Shown one piece after another: positions 33,180 to 40,898 of a stretch of DNA of 53,706 nt. Every line of letters begins with the position of its first letter. The first letter of the stretch is position 1. The translations under genes and the position numbers were made by a program. A model generated the notes under the pieces. It worked only from the letters and a program-made list of their open reading frames with translations, did not search any database and was not told the DNA's origin. Source of the DNA: Verrucomicrobiaceae bacterium E54 (GTDB taxonomy: Bacteria; Verrucomicrobiota; Verrucomicrobiia; Verrucomicrobiales; Akkermansiaceae); assembly GCA_022548915.1 (NCBI GenBank), contig JAKZES010000037.1, positions 1 to 53,706 of the forward strand, in the 5' to 3' direction.

Positions 33180-34457
33180 TCAGTCCCCCGTCCCAGTGCT
33201 GGAATCGCCCAAGCGGTCCAGGACCGTGCGGAGGATCTCGAGCGCTTCGGAGACTTCGGCTTCGGACACGTTGAGGGGCGGGAGCAACCGCAGGGTTTCG
33301 GGGCCGGCGGGAGGGGCGAGGAGGCCGGCCTTGAGAAGCTCCGCCGAGAGATGGATGGCGGGGAGCTTGCCTTCGGGCGTGTCCATCTTCGCGACATCGA
33401 GACCGATGCCGACGAGCAGGCCGAGGCCGCGCGTTTCCGTGACTGCGGGGTGATTCCACGACGCGACGGTGTCGTGGATCTGGGCGGCCCGGGCGCGGAC
33501 GTTGTCGATGAGGCCGGGGACTTCCCGCAGCACCGCCAGCGAGGCGGCACAGGCGAGCGGGCTGCCGCCGTAGGTGGTGCCGTGGCTGCCGGGACCCATG
33601 AGCGAAGAGAGGGAAGTCGAGGTCTCTTCCGAAGATGCCGGCTGAAGCCGGCGCTCCAAGGGTCGATCGCTGAGCCAGAAGGCACCGATGGGGAAGCCGC
33701 CGCCCATGCCCTTGGCCCAGCTGATGCCGTCGGGCTCGATCTCGGGCGCGATTTCCCGCCACGCCATCGGATCGCCGCAGCGGCCGAAGCCGACCTGCAC
33801 CTCGTCGAGAAAGAGCAGGAGGTCGTGCTTGTCGCAGAGCGCCTTGGCACCCCGCAGGAATTCGGCCGTCGCCACGTGCACGCCACCCTCGCCCTGCACG
33901 GGCTCGAGCAGGATGGCGGCGGTCTCGGGCCGGATGGCGGCCGCGAGCGCGTCGAGATCGTTGAAGGGGAGGTGCCGGAATCCGGGCAGCATGGGGTCGA
34001 AGCCCTCCTTCACCTTGTCCTGGCCCGTGGCGTTGATGCCGCCGAGGGTCCGGCCGTGGAAGGAGCGGTTGAAGGTGAGCAGCTCGTAGCGCGGGGAGCC
34101 GTCGGGCTGCGGCCGGGCATGGCCGAACTTCCGCGCGGCCTTGATCAGGCCGTCGTTGGACTCGGCACCGGAGTTTGAAAAGAACACCTTTCCCGGAATC
34201 CGGACCAGGTCCTCGACGATCATCCGGGCGAGTTCCTCCTGCTGCGGGATGTGGTAGAGGTTGCAGCAGTGGATGAGGGTCGCGGCCTGTTCCTGGATGG
34301 CATCGACCAGCGGCTTCGGCGAATGTCCGAGCGCACACACGGCGATGCCCGAGCAGAAGTCGAGGTAGGCCTTGCCCCCGTCGTCCCACACGCGGGTGCC
34401 CTCACCACGGACAAGGGTCAGCGGGAAGCGGCCATAGGTTGGAAGAACGTAGGACAT
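33180..34457 (-). CDS. argD: Acetylornithine / class III aminotransferase
   Basis: 425 residues. NSGAESNDGLIKAARK, LLEPVQGEGGVH, LFLDEVQVGFGR and the PLP lysine K249 in SWAKGMGGGFPIG are intact, so it is an active fold-type I enzyme using N-acetylornithine and 2-oxoglutarate. Context with argF supports arginine synthesis. Residues about 266-286 (LERRLQPASSEETSTSLSSL) between SDRP and GPGSHGTTYGG have no place in normal ArgD and are encoded by a REP element in frame. Confidence 0.93.
   Translation of the reverse strand: MSYVLPTYGRFPLTLVRGEGTRVWDDGGKAYLDFCSGIAVCALGHSPKPLVDAIQEQAATLIHCCNLYHIPQQEELARMIVEDLVRIPGKVFFSNSGAESNDGLIKAARKFGHARPQPDGSPRYELLTFNRSFHGRTLGGINATGQDKVKEGFDPMLPGFRHLPFNDLDALAAAIRPETAAILLEPVQGEGGVHVATAEFLRGAKALCDKHDLLLFLDEVQVGFGRCGDPMAWREIAPEIEPDGISWAKGMGGGFPIGAFWLSDRPLERRLQPASSEETSTSLSSLMGPGSHGTTYGGSPLACAASLAVLREVPGLIDNVRARAAQIHDTVASWNHPAVTETRGLGLLVGIGLDVAKMDTPEGKLPAIHLSAELLKAGLLAPPAGPETLRLLPPLNVSEAEVSEALEILRTVLDRLGDSSTGTGD
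33600..33662. repeat. REP family E element inserted in frame in argD
   Basis: The palindrome gccggctgaagccggc (33637-33652) with flanks ggagcgccgg and cggcatcttc on the minus strand matches the copies at 31659-31786, 45953 and 49096. The inserted codons keep the frame open and lie in a surface loop just after the PLP lysine region. Confidence 0.8.
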
Positions 34458-34500
34458 TTCAGATTTCAGATTTCAGATTGGAACTTGGAACTTGGAACTT
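34456..34500. repeat. Direct-repeat words atttcag and ggaactt upstream of argD
   Basis: Three atttcag units are followed by three ggaactt units. The second word recurs at 20491-20520, 43823-43855 and 50250-50405. The run lies in the 5' region of argD. Confidence 0.75.
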
Positions 34501-34545
34501 CGGCACGCGGGGAAGGGCGGGGTTTAGGCTGATTTCTCGGGGATT

Positions 34546-35436
34546 TCAAGTCGTGGCCGTTTTTTCGAAGGGCATGCGGGAGGGTGCTGAAAGGACCTGC
34601 ATGGTGGCGAAAAGCGTGAGCGCCGCCCCGCCGAGTTCGACCGCGCTGAAGCGTTCCCCGAAGAGCGCCCATCCGCCGATGGCGGTCACCAGCGGCAGCA
34701 GCATCTGGATGGAGGAACCCCGGGCGACCGAAAGGCTGCGGTAGGCGTGCGTCATGGCAAGTTGGGCGAGGGCGACCAGCACCGCCGCGAGCGTCATCAG
34801 CACCAGGGCCGGGGTCGGCAGCTGGAGCGTCGCTCCGGTGGCGGGGCCGACGGCGATCAACGCGCTGGCGAGGCACTGGGCCGAGTAGATGGTGGCGGTA
34901 CTTTCGCTGTGGCGGAGCTGACGGATCATCACGACGACCGCCCCGGCGGCCACCGCGCCGACCAGTGCGAGCAGGTCGTAGGGGCCGATGGCGAAATCGA
35001 CGCCACCCCCGAGAAAGACCAGCAGCCCGCCGAAGCCGGCGACCATCCACGCCCAGGCCCGGGCGGGCAGCGACTCGCCGAGAAACAGCGTCGCGAAGAG
35101 CGAGCCGAAGATCGGGTAGCTGAGGTTGATGATGACCGCCCGACCGGCGCCCAGTTCCACGACGGTGATGTAGAGGGCGAGGATGCCGAAGCCGCCGAGC
35201 AGCCCGCGCAGCATCAGCAGCCGGTGCTTGAACAGGTGGGACGGCCGGAAGCCTTTGCGGAAGAACAGGGCGACAACCGCCAGGCCGATCACGCCCCGGA
35301 ACAGCGAAGCCACCCAGCCGTCGGCCGCGGGCACCGCGAGGCTCAGTCCGCGCACCAGCAGGGCGTTGACGGAAAAGAGCACGACGGAGCCGAGCATCAG
35401 GCCGATGCCGCTGCGTTCGGATGGGTGGAAGGTCAT
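34546..35436 (-). CDS. DMT-superfamily exporter (EamA family)
   Basis: 296 residues with ten hydrophobic helices arranged as two EamA repeats: the first ends with YPIFGSLFATLFLGESLPARAW, the second with MLLPLVTAIGGWALFGERFSAVE. Inner-membrane drug/metabolite transporter; substrate unknown. Upstream of it is a 420-base non-coding stretch (35437-35856). Confidence 0.92.
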   Translation of the reverse strand: MTFHPSERSGIGLMLGSVVLFSVNALLVRGLSLAVPAADGWVASLFRGVIGLAVVALFFRKGFRPSHLFKHRLLMLRGLLGGFGILALYITVVELGAGRAVIINLSYPIFGSLFATLFLGESLPARAWAWMVAGFGGLLVFLGGGVDFAIGPYDLLALVGAVAAGAVVVMIRQLRHSESTATIYSAQCLASALIAVGPATGATLQLPTPALVLMTLAAVLVALAQLAMTHAYRSLSVARGSSIQMLLPLVTAIGGWALFGERFSAVELGGAALTLFATMQVLSAPSRMPFEKTATT

Positions 35437-35462
35437 CGTTCGGGACGGGCTGCCTCGGGATG

Positions 35463-35503
35463 CCGGGAAAAGAAAAACCCGGCGGACCAGAGGCGCGCCG
35501 GGT
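35463..35503 (-). terminator. Rho-independent terminator on the minus strand
   Basis: Stem acccggcg / cgccgggt followed on the minus strand by TTTTTCTTTT. It lies upstream of the EamA gene, so it ends a transcript coming from higher coordinates, where only the small frame at 35529-35612 and repeats are seen before the OmpA gene. Confidence 0.75.
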
Positions 35504-35528
35504 GTGTCGGAATGAAGGTCAAATCACG

Positions 35529-35612
35529 TCACGCGGCGGCGGTCCCAAGCCAAATGGCGAGGGCGCGGAGCAGGCGACGCTTGCGGAACATGCGGGGGTA
35601 GGTAGCGGCCAT
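35529..35612 (-). CDS. Candidate 27-residue basic peptide
   Basis: Starting from the ATG at 35612 (or 35591) the frame reads a very basic, then hydrophobic peptide (MFRKRRLLRALAIWLGTAAA) with its stop 25 bases before a terminator on the same strand. No ribosome site is clear and no family was recognised. It may be a real small protein, a leader peptide, or only transcribed non-coding RNA. Confidence 0.3.
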   Translation of the reverse strand: MAATYPRMFRKRRLLRALAIWLGTAAA

Positions 35613-35635
35613 GCGCCGGGATTGCAAGCTCTGGG

Positions 35636-35856
35636 GAGTGGCGCTTTGCAAGCGCCATGGCGGGGTGTGGCGATCTTCAGATCGCTGGGTGGGCGCCGAT
35701 TGCTCTGGATAGGTTGTCCGAAACCTCGGCAGCGAGTCTCGTTCCGTACCCTTCGGAGGAGCCGCCCCCGTCCTTGCGGCTGGAAAGCCGCCCGGCCCCG
35801 GTATGGCGCTTCCCCCTTCGCCAAGGCTTCGGAGGACAGGTGCATAGCGCCACTCC
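35636..35856. repeat. REP family C region (two or more palindromic units)
   Basis: gagtggcgctttgcaagcgc with catggcggggtgtggcg and the hairpin cgatcttcagatcg (35636-35690) match the REP dimer before the RAYT gene at 52754. An inverted, diverged copy (tagcgccactccc at 35844-35856) borders the stop of the OmpA gene. Between them, near 35745-35800, are more small palindromes (gcggctggaaagccgc). With the terminator and candidate small frame this accounts for the 420-base gene-poor stretch. Confidence 0.8.
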
Positions 35857-37098
35857 CTAATCCACCGGCACCGCCCTCGGTGGGCGGGGTGGTGGCTCCT
35901 CGACCGGCACGGCGCGGGGCGGGTCGGGATTGACCGGGACGGCTTTCGGCGGCGGTGGCTCGACCTCCGGTGCCTCGGGGATGGGAACCGCCCTCGGAGG
36001 CGCGGGTTCCGGCTTCGGCGCAGGTTCCGGCTTCGGCTCGGGAGCGGGCGGCTGGGGAACGGGCTGCGGTGGATTGACCAGCACCGGCTCATCCTTCGGC
36101 GGCAGCGTCCGGCGCATCTTGATCTCGACCCGGCGGTTCGGCGATTGGACGTCGACGTCGCCACTGCTGACGATCGGCTTGGTCTTGCCGTAGCCGCGGG
36201 TGATGATCTTGTCGGCGGGGAGGGCGAGCGAGGCGGTCAGGTAGTCCTTCACCGATTTCGCCCGGCGTTTTGAAAGGTCGAGGTTGAAGGCATCGCCGCC
36301 GAAGAGGTCGGTGTGGCCCTCGATCCAGCAGTAGAGGCCCGGGTTGCGCTCGATCAGCAGCGCCAGCTTCATCAGGCCGACCCGGGCGCTCTCCCGCAGC
36401 TCGGCGCTGTTGTATTCGAAGAGCAGGTCGCTCGGCAGCATGGTCTTCTTGCCGACGAGCACGTTCTCGGGCAGGCCGACGAGGTCATCGAGGGTCACGA
36501 CACCGTCGAGCGTTCCCTTGGGCGCGCCGTCCTCGACACCCTTGCGGAGAATTTCCTCGGTGAAGGCATCGAGCGCCGGGTCGTCGGCCGAGACGTCGCC
36601 GGGATCGACGATCACCTGTCCCTCGGCGGCGAGTGGCAGCGGGTCCTCGGTGCGGCCGAGTTCGGGCAGTTCGGTATCGAGATTGAAGTCCGCGGCGATG
36701 TCCGTGTCGAGGGCCTCGGGTCGGCCGTCGGCGACCGGCTGCTGCGGTTGGATCGCAAACTCCGGATCGATCACCTCCGGCGAGATGTCGAGTTCGTGGT
36801 CTTCCGGGAGGGAGGCCAGGACGTCGATTTCCTCGAGCAGGCTGGCGGTATTTTCGACCTCGACCGGTTGCGGTTCCGGGGCCAGTTCGTCCATCTGGGG
36901 CGGCAGGACCTCGACCTGGTCGAGCTGGATGGGCTGGGTGCGCAGGATTTCCGCCTCCTGGAAGCCGAGCGCGACCTTGATGTGGCCGAGGGCGAAAAAA
37001 GCGAGGACGTGGAGGACGATGGCCGCCAGCAGCGAGACCACGATCCACCAGCCCAGTCGGTCCGGACCCGGAAGGTGGGTCGGGCCCTCGTCGCGCAT
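35857..37098 (-). CDS. OmpA-family protein with N-terminal anchor and proline-rich tail
   Basis: 413 residues from the ATG at 37098. One helix at 17-39 anchors the protein in the inner membrane, followed by an acidic Pro/Glu-rich stalk. The OmpA peptidoglycan-binding domain is at about 220-330 (LLFEYNSAEL, GHTD 261-264, SPNRRVEI). Residues 331-413 are a repetitive PEPKPEP / PRAVPV tail. An inner-membrane anchor with an OmpA domain resembles MotB/TonB-like envelope linkers. The unusual tail may cross the periplasm or bind partners. Confidence 0.85.
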   Translation of the reverse strand: MRDEGPTHLPGPDRLGWWIVVSLLAAIVLHVLAFFALGHIKVALGFQEAEILRTQPIQLDQVEVLPPQMDELAPEPQPVEVENTASLLEEIDVLASLPEDHELDISPEVIDPEFAIQPQQPVADGRPEALDTDIAADFNLDTELPELGRTEDPLPLAAEGQVIVDPGDVSADDPALDAFTEEILRKGVEDGAPKGTLDGVVTLDDLVGLPENVLVGKKTMLPSDLLFEYNSAELRESARVGLMKLALLIERNPGLYCWIEGHTDLFGGDAFNLDLSKRRAKSVKDYLTASLALPADKIITRGYGKTKPIVSSGDVDVQSPNRRVEIKMRRTLPPKDEPVLVNPPQPVPQPPAPEPKPEPAPKPEPAPPRAVPIPEAPEVEPPPPKAVPVNPDPPRAVPVEEPPPRPPRAVPVD

Positions 37099-37239
37099 GT
37101 CGCTCCATGTATAGCCGTTGGCCACGGCACTATTATGGCGCAGGGACCGAACTGTGACAATCCATGGGTTTTTCCGTTGGCTCGGGCTTGATATTGGCAT
37201 TCGCGCTGCTAATCCGCGCTCCGCAACCGAAACACACTC

Positions 37240-37509
37240 ATGCCCGCCAAGAAGAAGAGCACGAAGAAAGCCGCGAAGACTGCGAAAAAGGCCACGAAAA
37301 AGGTGGCCCGCAAGGCGGCGAAGAAAGTGACGAAAAAGACCGCCCGCAAGGTGGCGAAGAAAACGACGGCCAAGGCCGCGCGCCCGGCCCCCAGCATCGA
37401 GGAGCTCGAGGTGGCCGCCTTCTACATCTACCTGCGCCGCTGCGAGCAGGGAATCCCCGGCACGTCCGAGGACGACTGGGCGGCGGCGGTGGCCCAGTTT
37501 GCGGCCTGA
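37240..37509 (+). CDS. Histone H1-like Lys/Ala repeat protein with DUF2934-like C-terminus
   Basis: 89 residues. The first 48 residues are KKATKKVARKAAKK-type repeats typical of bacterial H1-like nucleoid proteins. The C-terminal part (IEELEVAAFYIYLRRCEQGIPGTSEDDWAAA) fits the DUF2934 pattern (ending in a D-W-x-x-A motif). Probably a DNA-compacting protein of the cytoplasm. It is divergent from the OmpA gene and 48 bases upstream of homoserine dehydrogenase. Confidence 0.8.
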   Translation: MPAKKKSTKKAAKTAKKATKKVARKAAKKVTKKTARKVAKKTTAKAARPAPSIEELEVAAFYIYLRRCEQGIPGTSEDDWAAAVAQFAA

Positions 37510-37557
37510 GCGGATTTGCCCTTTCGCGCGGGCGGCGGTCTGGTCACAGTCGCCCGC

Positions 37558-38871
37558 GTGAGTGCAACCACCCTCGGCCTCGGCCTTGCCGGACTCGGAA
37601 CCGTCGGTTCCGGGGTCGTTCTGACGCTGCAGCGCAACGCCCAGTTGATCACCGACCGGACCTCCGGGCTTGTCCGCTTCGAGGTCGCCCGCGTGCTGGT
37701 GCGTGACGCCGCGAAACAACGGGCGGTGGCGGTGGATGAGGGCAAGCTGACGACCGATTGGCGCGAACTGGTCGACGACCCCGCGGTGCACATCGTCGTC
37801 GAGCTGATCGGTGGCACGGACTCGGCCTTCGACATCGTCGCGGCGGCATTGAAGGCCGGGAAGCCGGTCGTCACCGGCAACAAGGCGCTGCTGGCCGAGC
37901 GTGGCACCGAGTTGTTCGCGCTGTCCCGCGAGCACCGGACTCCCATCCATTTCGAAGCCGCGGTCGCCGGGGGAATTCCGATCATCAAGACCGTCCAGGA
38001 GTCCTTCGTCGGCAACCGCATCCACTCGATGAGCGGGATCATCAACGGCACGTCGAACTACATCCTCGAGCGGATGACGACCGGCGGGCTGGATTTCACC
38101 ACCGCCCTGGCCGAGGCCCAGCAACTGGGCTATGCCGAGGCCGATCCGGCGCTGGATGTGAACGGCTGGGATGCCGCGCACAAGGCGATCCTGCTGGCCA
38201 CGCTGGCCTACGGATTCGCCATCGACCCGGCGAAGGTCCATGTCGCCGGCATCGAGCAGGTGCGCCCGATCGACATCGAGTTCGCGACGCGGCTCGGCTA
38301 CGTGGTCAAGCTGCTGGCGGTGGTGCGCGAGCATCCGGACGGAGCGGTCGAGTGCCGGGTGCAGCCTTCCTTCATCGCCAAGACCCACATCCTCGCGAGC
38401 GTGAACGGGGTCTTCAACGCCGTGGCGGTGCACGGGGATTCGGCGGGCGAGTCGCTCTTCTACGGGCGCGGTGCCGGCCAGGACCCGACCGCGTCGTCGG
38501 TGGTCGCCGATTTGGTGGAGGCCGCGCGCTCGCTGCAGGGCCAGGCCGGGCATCGAGGGTTCCTGCCGTATCGCGAGGAGGGCCGCCTGCTTCCGGTGGA
38601 GGAAACCCGCACGGCCTACTACGTGCGCTTCGACGTGACCGACCGGCCGGGGGTCATCGCCGAGATTGCCACGGTCCTGGCCGACGCCGGGATCGGGATT
38701 TCCGGCACCCATTCGCCGGTGAATCCCGAGAGTCCCGACGAGGATTTCGTCGACATGGTCTTCCAGCTTCACAGCTGCTCCTTCGGGCTGCTGCAGGAAA
38801 CCCTTGCGGCGATCGAAAGGCTCGACTGTGTCAACAGCTCGCCGGTCGTGTTCCGGATCGAGCAACTGTGA
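37558..38871 (+). CDS. hom: Homoserine dehydrogenase
   Basis: 437 residues from the GTG at 37558; an in-frame TTG at 37516 is less likely because GLGLAGLGTVGSGV, the NAD-binding loop, should start near residue 6. TGNKALLA, AAVAGGIPIIKT, the catalytic SGIINGTSNYILERM, EADPALDVNGWDAAHK and a C-terminal ACT domain (YVRFDVTDRPGVIAEIA) are all present. Reduces aspartate semialdehyde to homoserine for Thr/Met synthesis; the ACT domain implies feedback by threonine. Confidence 0.97.
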   Translation: MSATTLGLGLAGLGTVGSGVVLTLQRNAQLITDRTSGLVRFEVARVLVRDAAKQRAVAVDEGKLTTDWRELVDDPAVHIVVELIGGTDSAFDIVAAALKAGKPVVTGNKALLAERGTELFALSREHRTPIHFEAAVAGGIPIIKTVQESFVGNRIHSMSGIINGTSNYILERMTTGGLDFTTALAEAQQLGYAEADPALDVNGWDAAHKAILLATLAYGFAIDPAKVHVAGIEQVRPIDIEFATRLGYVVKLLAVVREHPDGAVECRVQPSFIAKTHILASVNGVFNAVAVHGDSAGESLFYGRGAGQDPTASSVVADLVEAARSLQGQAGHRGFLPYREEGRLLPVEETRTAYYVRFDVTDRPGVIAEIATVLADAGIGISGTHSPVNPESPDEDFVDMVFQLHSCSFGLLQETLAAIERLDCVNSSPVVFRIEQL

Positions 38872-38904
38872 CGTGACGGTCGGCTTGCTGCGGCACCTTG
38901 CCTG

Positions 38905-39576
38905 GTGTGGAATGGAAGCGTGGCTTCCACCATTCGTTTTGGAGCGATCCTTCTCGGGGTCTTCCTGGTTGTGTTCATTGCTCTCGGAATCGACCCGCTG
39001 AGGCGGGACGACTGGCTCTTGGAGAACGTGCTCGTCTTCATCGCGGTTCCGGTGCTGGTGTTCACGGCCCGCCGCTTTCCGTTTTCGAGGATCTCTTATG
39101 CGGGCTTCTTCGTGTTCCTCTGCATTCACGAGATCGGGGCCCACTACTCGTATTCCAACGTGCCCTATGGCGAGTGGCTGGGCATCGAGATCGGCGACCG
39201 CAACCACTACGACCGCCTGGTGCATTTCCTCTACGGCTTGCTGATTGCCTATCCGATGCGCGAGGTTTTCCTGCGCATTGCCGACGCCAGGGGGTTCTGG
39301 GGTTATTTCCTGCCGCTGGATCTGGTGCTTTCGACCTCGATGATCTACGAGTTGATCGAATGGGCGGCGGCCAGCGTGTTCGGGGGCGATCTGGGTCAGG
39401 CCTATCTCGGATCCCAGGGCGATGTCTGGGACGCCCACAAGGACATGGCGCTGGCGGGAGTGGGGGCCGTGATCGCGATGAGCCTGGCGGCCTTGGTCAA
39501 CATGTGCTGCCAACGCGATTTCGCCCGGGAGTTCCGCGACAGCCTGAGGGTCAAGCATCCGGAGCCTGTCGAGTAG
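38905..39576 (+). CDS. DUF2238 (YjdF-like) membrane protein
   Basis: 223 residues with about six hydrophobic helices. FVFLCIHEIGAHYSYSNVPYGEW, NHYDRLVHFLYGLL and YELIEWAAASVFGGDLGQAYLGSQGDVWDAHKDM are the conserved DUF2238 blocks with likely metal-binding His/Glu residues at the membrane face. Function unknown. A GTG at 38905 is used; GTG at 38920 is an alternative start. Confidence 0.88.
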   Translation: MWNGSVASTIRFGAILLGVFLVVFIALGIDPLRRDDWLLENVLVFIAVPVLVFTARRFPFSRISYAGFFVFLCIHEIGAHYSYSNVPYGEWLGIEIGDRNHYDRLVHFLYGLLIAYPMREVFLRIADARGFWGYFLPLDLVLSTSMIYELIEWAAASVFGGDLGQAYLGSQGDVWDAHKDMALAGVGAVIAMSLAALVNMCCQRDFAREFRDSLRVKHPEPVE

Positions 39577-39609
39577 GGCTGCAACTCCGTGCAATTTCTT
39601 CGCTTCGCT

Positions 39610-39680
39610 TTCACGCGTACGTAGTCCCCCCTTCAAGGGTGCGGAGCCTCGGTTGTGCGTTGGACCCCCGGAGGAACTGC
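39610..39680. repeat. REP family A-like element and flanks
   Basis: cgtagtccccccttcaaggg matches family A in its left half, with a diverged right half, and a second part (gttggacccccggaggaact) follows. It occupies the gap between DUF2238 and SOUL genes; the remaining bases show nothing else. Confidence 0.6.
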
Positions 39681-39767
39681 GTACCACACGGGCGGCCGCT
39701 TCCTCGTTGGAAGCGGGGGTTCACGGAATGAGGTTGCGCCGGATCATTTCCGGAGTTCGTTCGATGC

Positions 39768-40346
39768 GTGAAACGACTTCTGATTCCCTTCGCCGGCCTG
39801 CTGGCTTCTTGCAGCCTGCCAGCCGACGAGGCACCTGCGGATACTCCGAGCTACGTCGACGAGGCACCGCTGCCCGAAGGGTGGCCGCAGCCGGGTCCCT
39901 ACAACGAGGTGGCGGAGAAGCATTACCCTGCCTACCGCGCCGCCTTCACCGGGGGGAAGGGCGAGCGTGGTTCGTTCTGGACGCTGTTCCGCCACATCAA
40001 GAAGAACGACATCCCGATGACCGCTCCCGTCGAGATGCCGATGGCCGACCGCGACGGCCAGCTCGACGAGGTCGGGATGGGCTTTCTCTACCAGAACACG
40101 TCGGTCGATCCGAAGGAAGTCGATGCCGGCAAGGTCGAGATCCGCGACGTGGCCGCGGCCAGGGTCCTCAGCTACGCGTGGCAGGGAAGCGACTCGAAGA
40201 AGAATGTCGCCGCTGCCCGCAGCGCGCTTGAAGCGGAGTTGGAGAAGCGGGGTGTCGAGGGTGCGGAATTCCGAATCCTCGGCTACAACGGACCGGGAAC
40301 GCCCCGGGCGAAGCAGACCTGGGAACTCCAGGCCCTTCTCGACTGA
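39768..40346 (+). CDS. SOUL-family (heme-binding-like) lipoprotein
   Basis: 192 residues from the GTG at 39768. The signal ends at LLASC, a lipobox. The SOUL core is seen in EKHYPAYRAAFT, FWTLFRHIKKNDIPMTAPVEM and FRILGYNGPGTPRAKQTWEL. SOUL proteins bind haem or hydrophobic ligands; the histidine ligand is not certain here. Likely outer-membrane or periplasmic. Converges on the thioredoxin gene with six bases between stops. Confidence 0.88.
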   Translation: MKRLLIPFAGLLASCSLPADEAPADTPSYVDEAPLPEGWPQPGPYNEVAEKHYPAYRAAFTGGKGERGSFWTLFRHIKKNDIPMTAPVEMPMADRDGQLDEVGMGFLYQNTSVDPKEVDAGKVEIRDVAAARVLSYAWQGSDSKKNVAAARSALEAELEKRGVEGAEFRILGYNGPGTPRAKQTWELQALLD

Positions 40347-40352
40347 TCCACC

Positions 40353-40898
40353 CTACTGCCGCTGCATGCCGGGCGGCAGCCAGTCCTTTTCCATCGGCTG
40401 GATCGCTGGGCCGTCATTGGCGGCGGGCGACCCGGCGGGGCCGGCTTCGACTTGTCCCGACACCGAGGTGGTGTGGGGCACGATCTTGGCCCGGACATGA
40501 GCTTCCGGCATGTCGCCGGTGAAGCGGTCGACCTGGGTGCCGTTGACGAAGATCCGAACATCCGGGATCCCCGAAACCCCGAAGCGGGCGGCGGCGGCGT
40601 TGGCCTGATCGACATCGACCTTGCCCAGCGCCACCTTGTCGCCGAATTCGGCGGCGATCTTCTCGAGCTTCGGGGCGAGTGTCTTGCACGGGCCGCACCA
40701 GGTGGCGTGGAAGTCGAGGACGACCACCTGGTTGCGGCGGTTGACGAAGGCATCGATCTCGCCTTCGGCGAGGTCCGTGGCGTGGAGGGACAGGGTTTCG
40801 ATGGATTCCGAGCCGCTGCCGGAGCCGGAAAGCTTGTCTTTCAATGGGTCGCAGCCCGCGAAGGCCAGCGGCAGGAGGATCAGGAGGCTTCGTTTCAT
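40353..40898 (-). CDS. Thioredoxin-domain lipoprotein
   Basis: 181 residues. Lipobox LAFAGC with Cys16, a Gly/Ser linker, then a thioredoxin domain with FHATWCGPC (67-71) and the cis-Pro loop SGIPDVRIF. A periplasmic disulfide oxidoreductase or reductant tethered to a membrane. A C-terminal extension of about 40 residues (GQVEAGPAGSPAANDG) is disordered. It is coupled to the upstream membrane gene by an ATGA overlap. Confidence 0.92.
   Translation of the reverse strand: MKRSLLILLPLAFAGCDPLKDKLSGSGSGSESIETLSLHATDLAEGEIDAFVNRRNQVVVLDFHATWCGPCKTLAPKLEKIAAEFGDKVALGKVDVDQANAAAARFGVSGIPDVRIFVNGTQVDRFTGDMPEAHVRAKIVPHTTSVSGQVEAGPAGSPAANDGPAIQPMEKDWLPPGMQRQ

Noticed and set aside
37099-39687. A very long N-terminal extension (about 860 codons) of the OmpA gene
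   Set aside because: It runs antisense to homoserine dehydrogenase and DUF2238, and the membrane anchor of OmpA follows the ATG at 37098.
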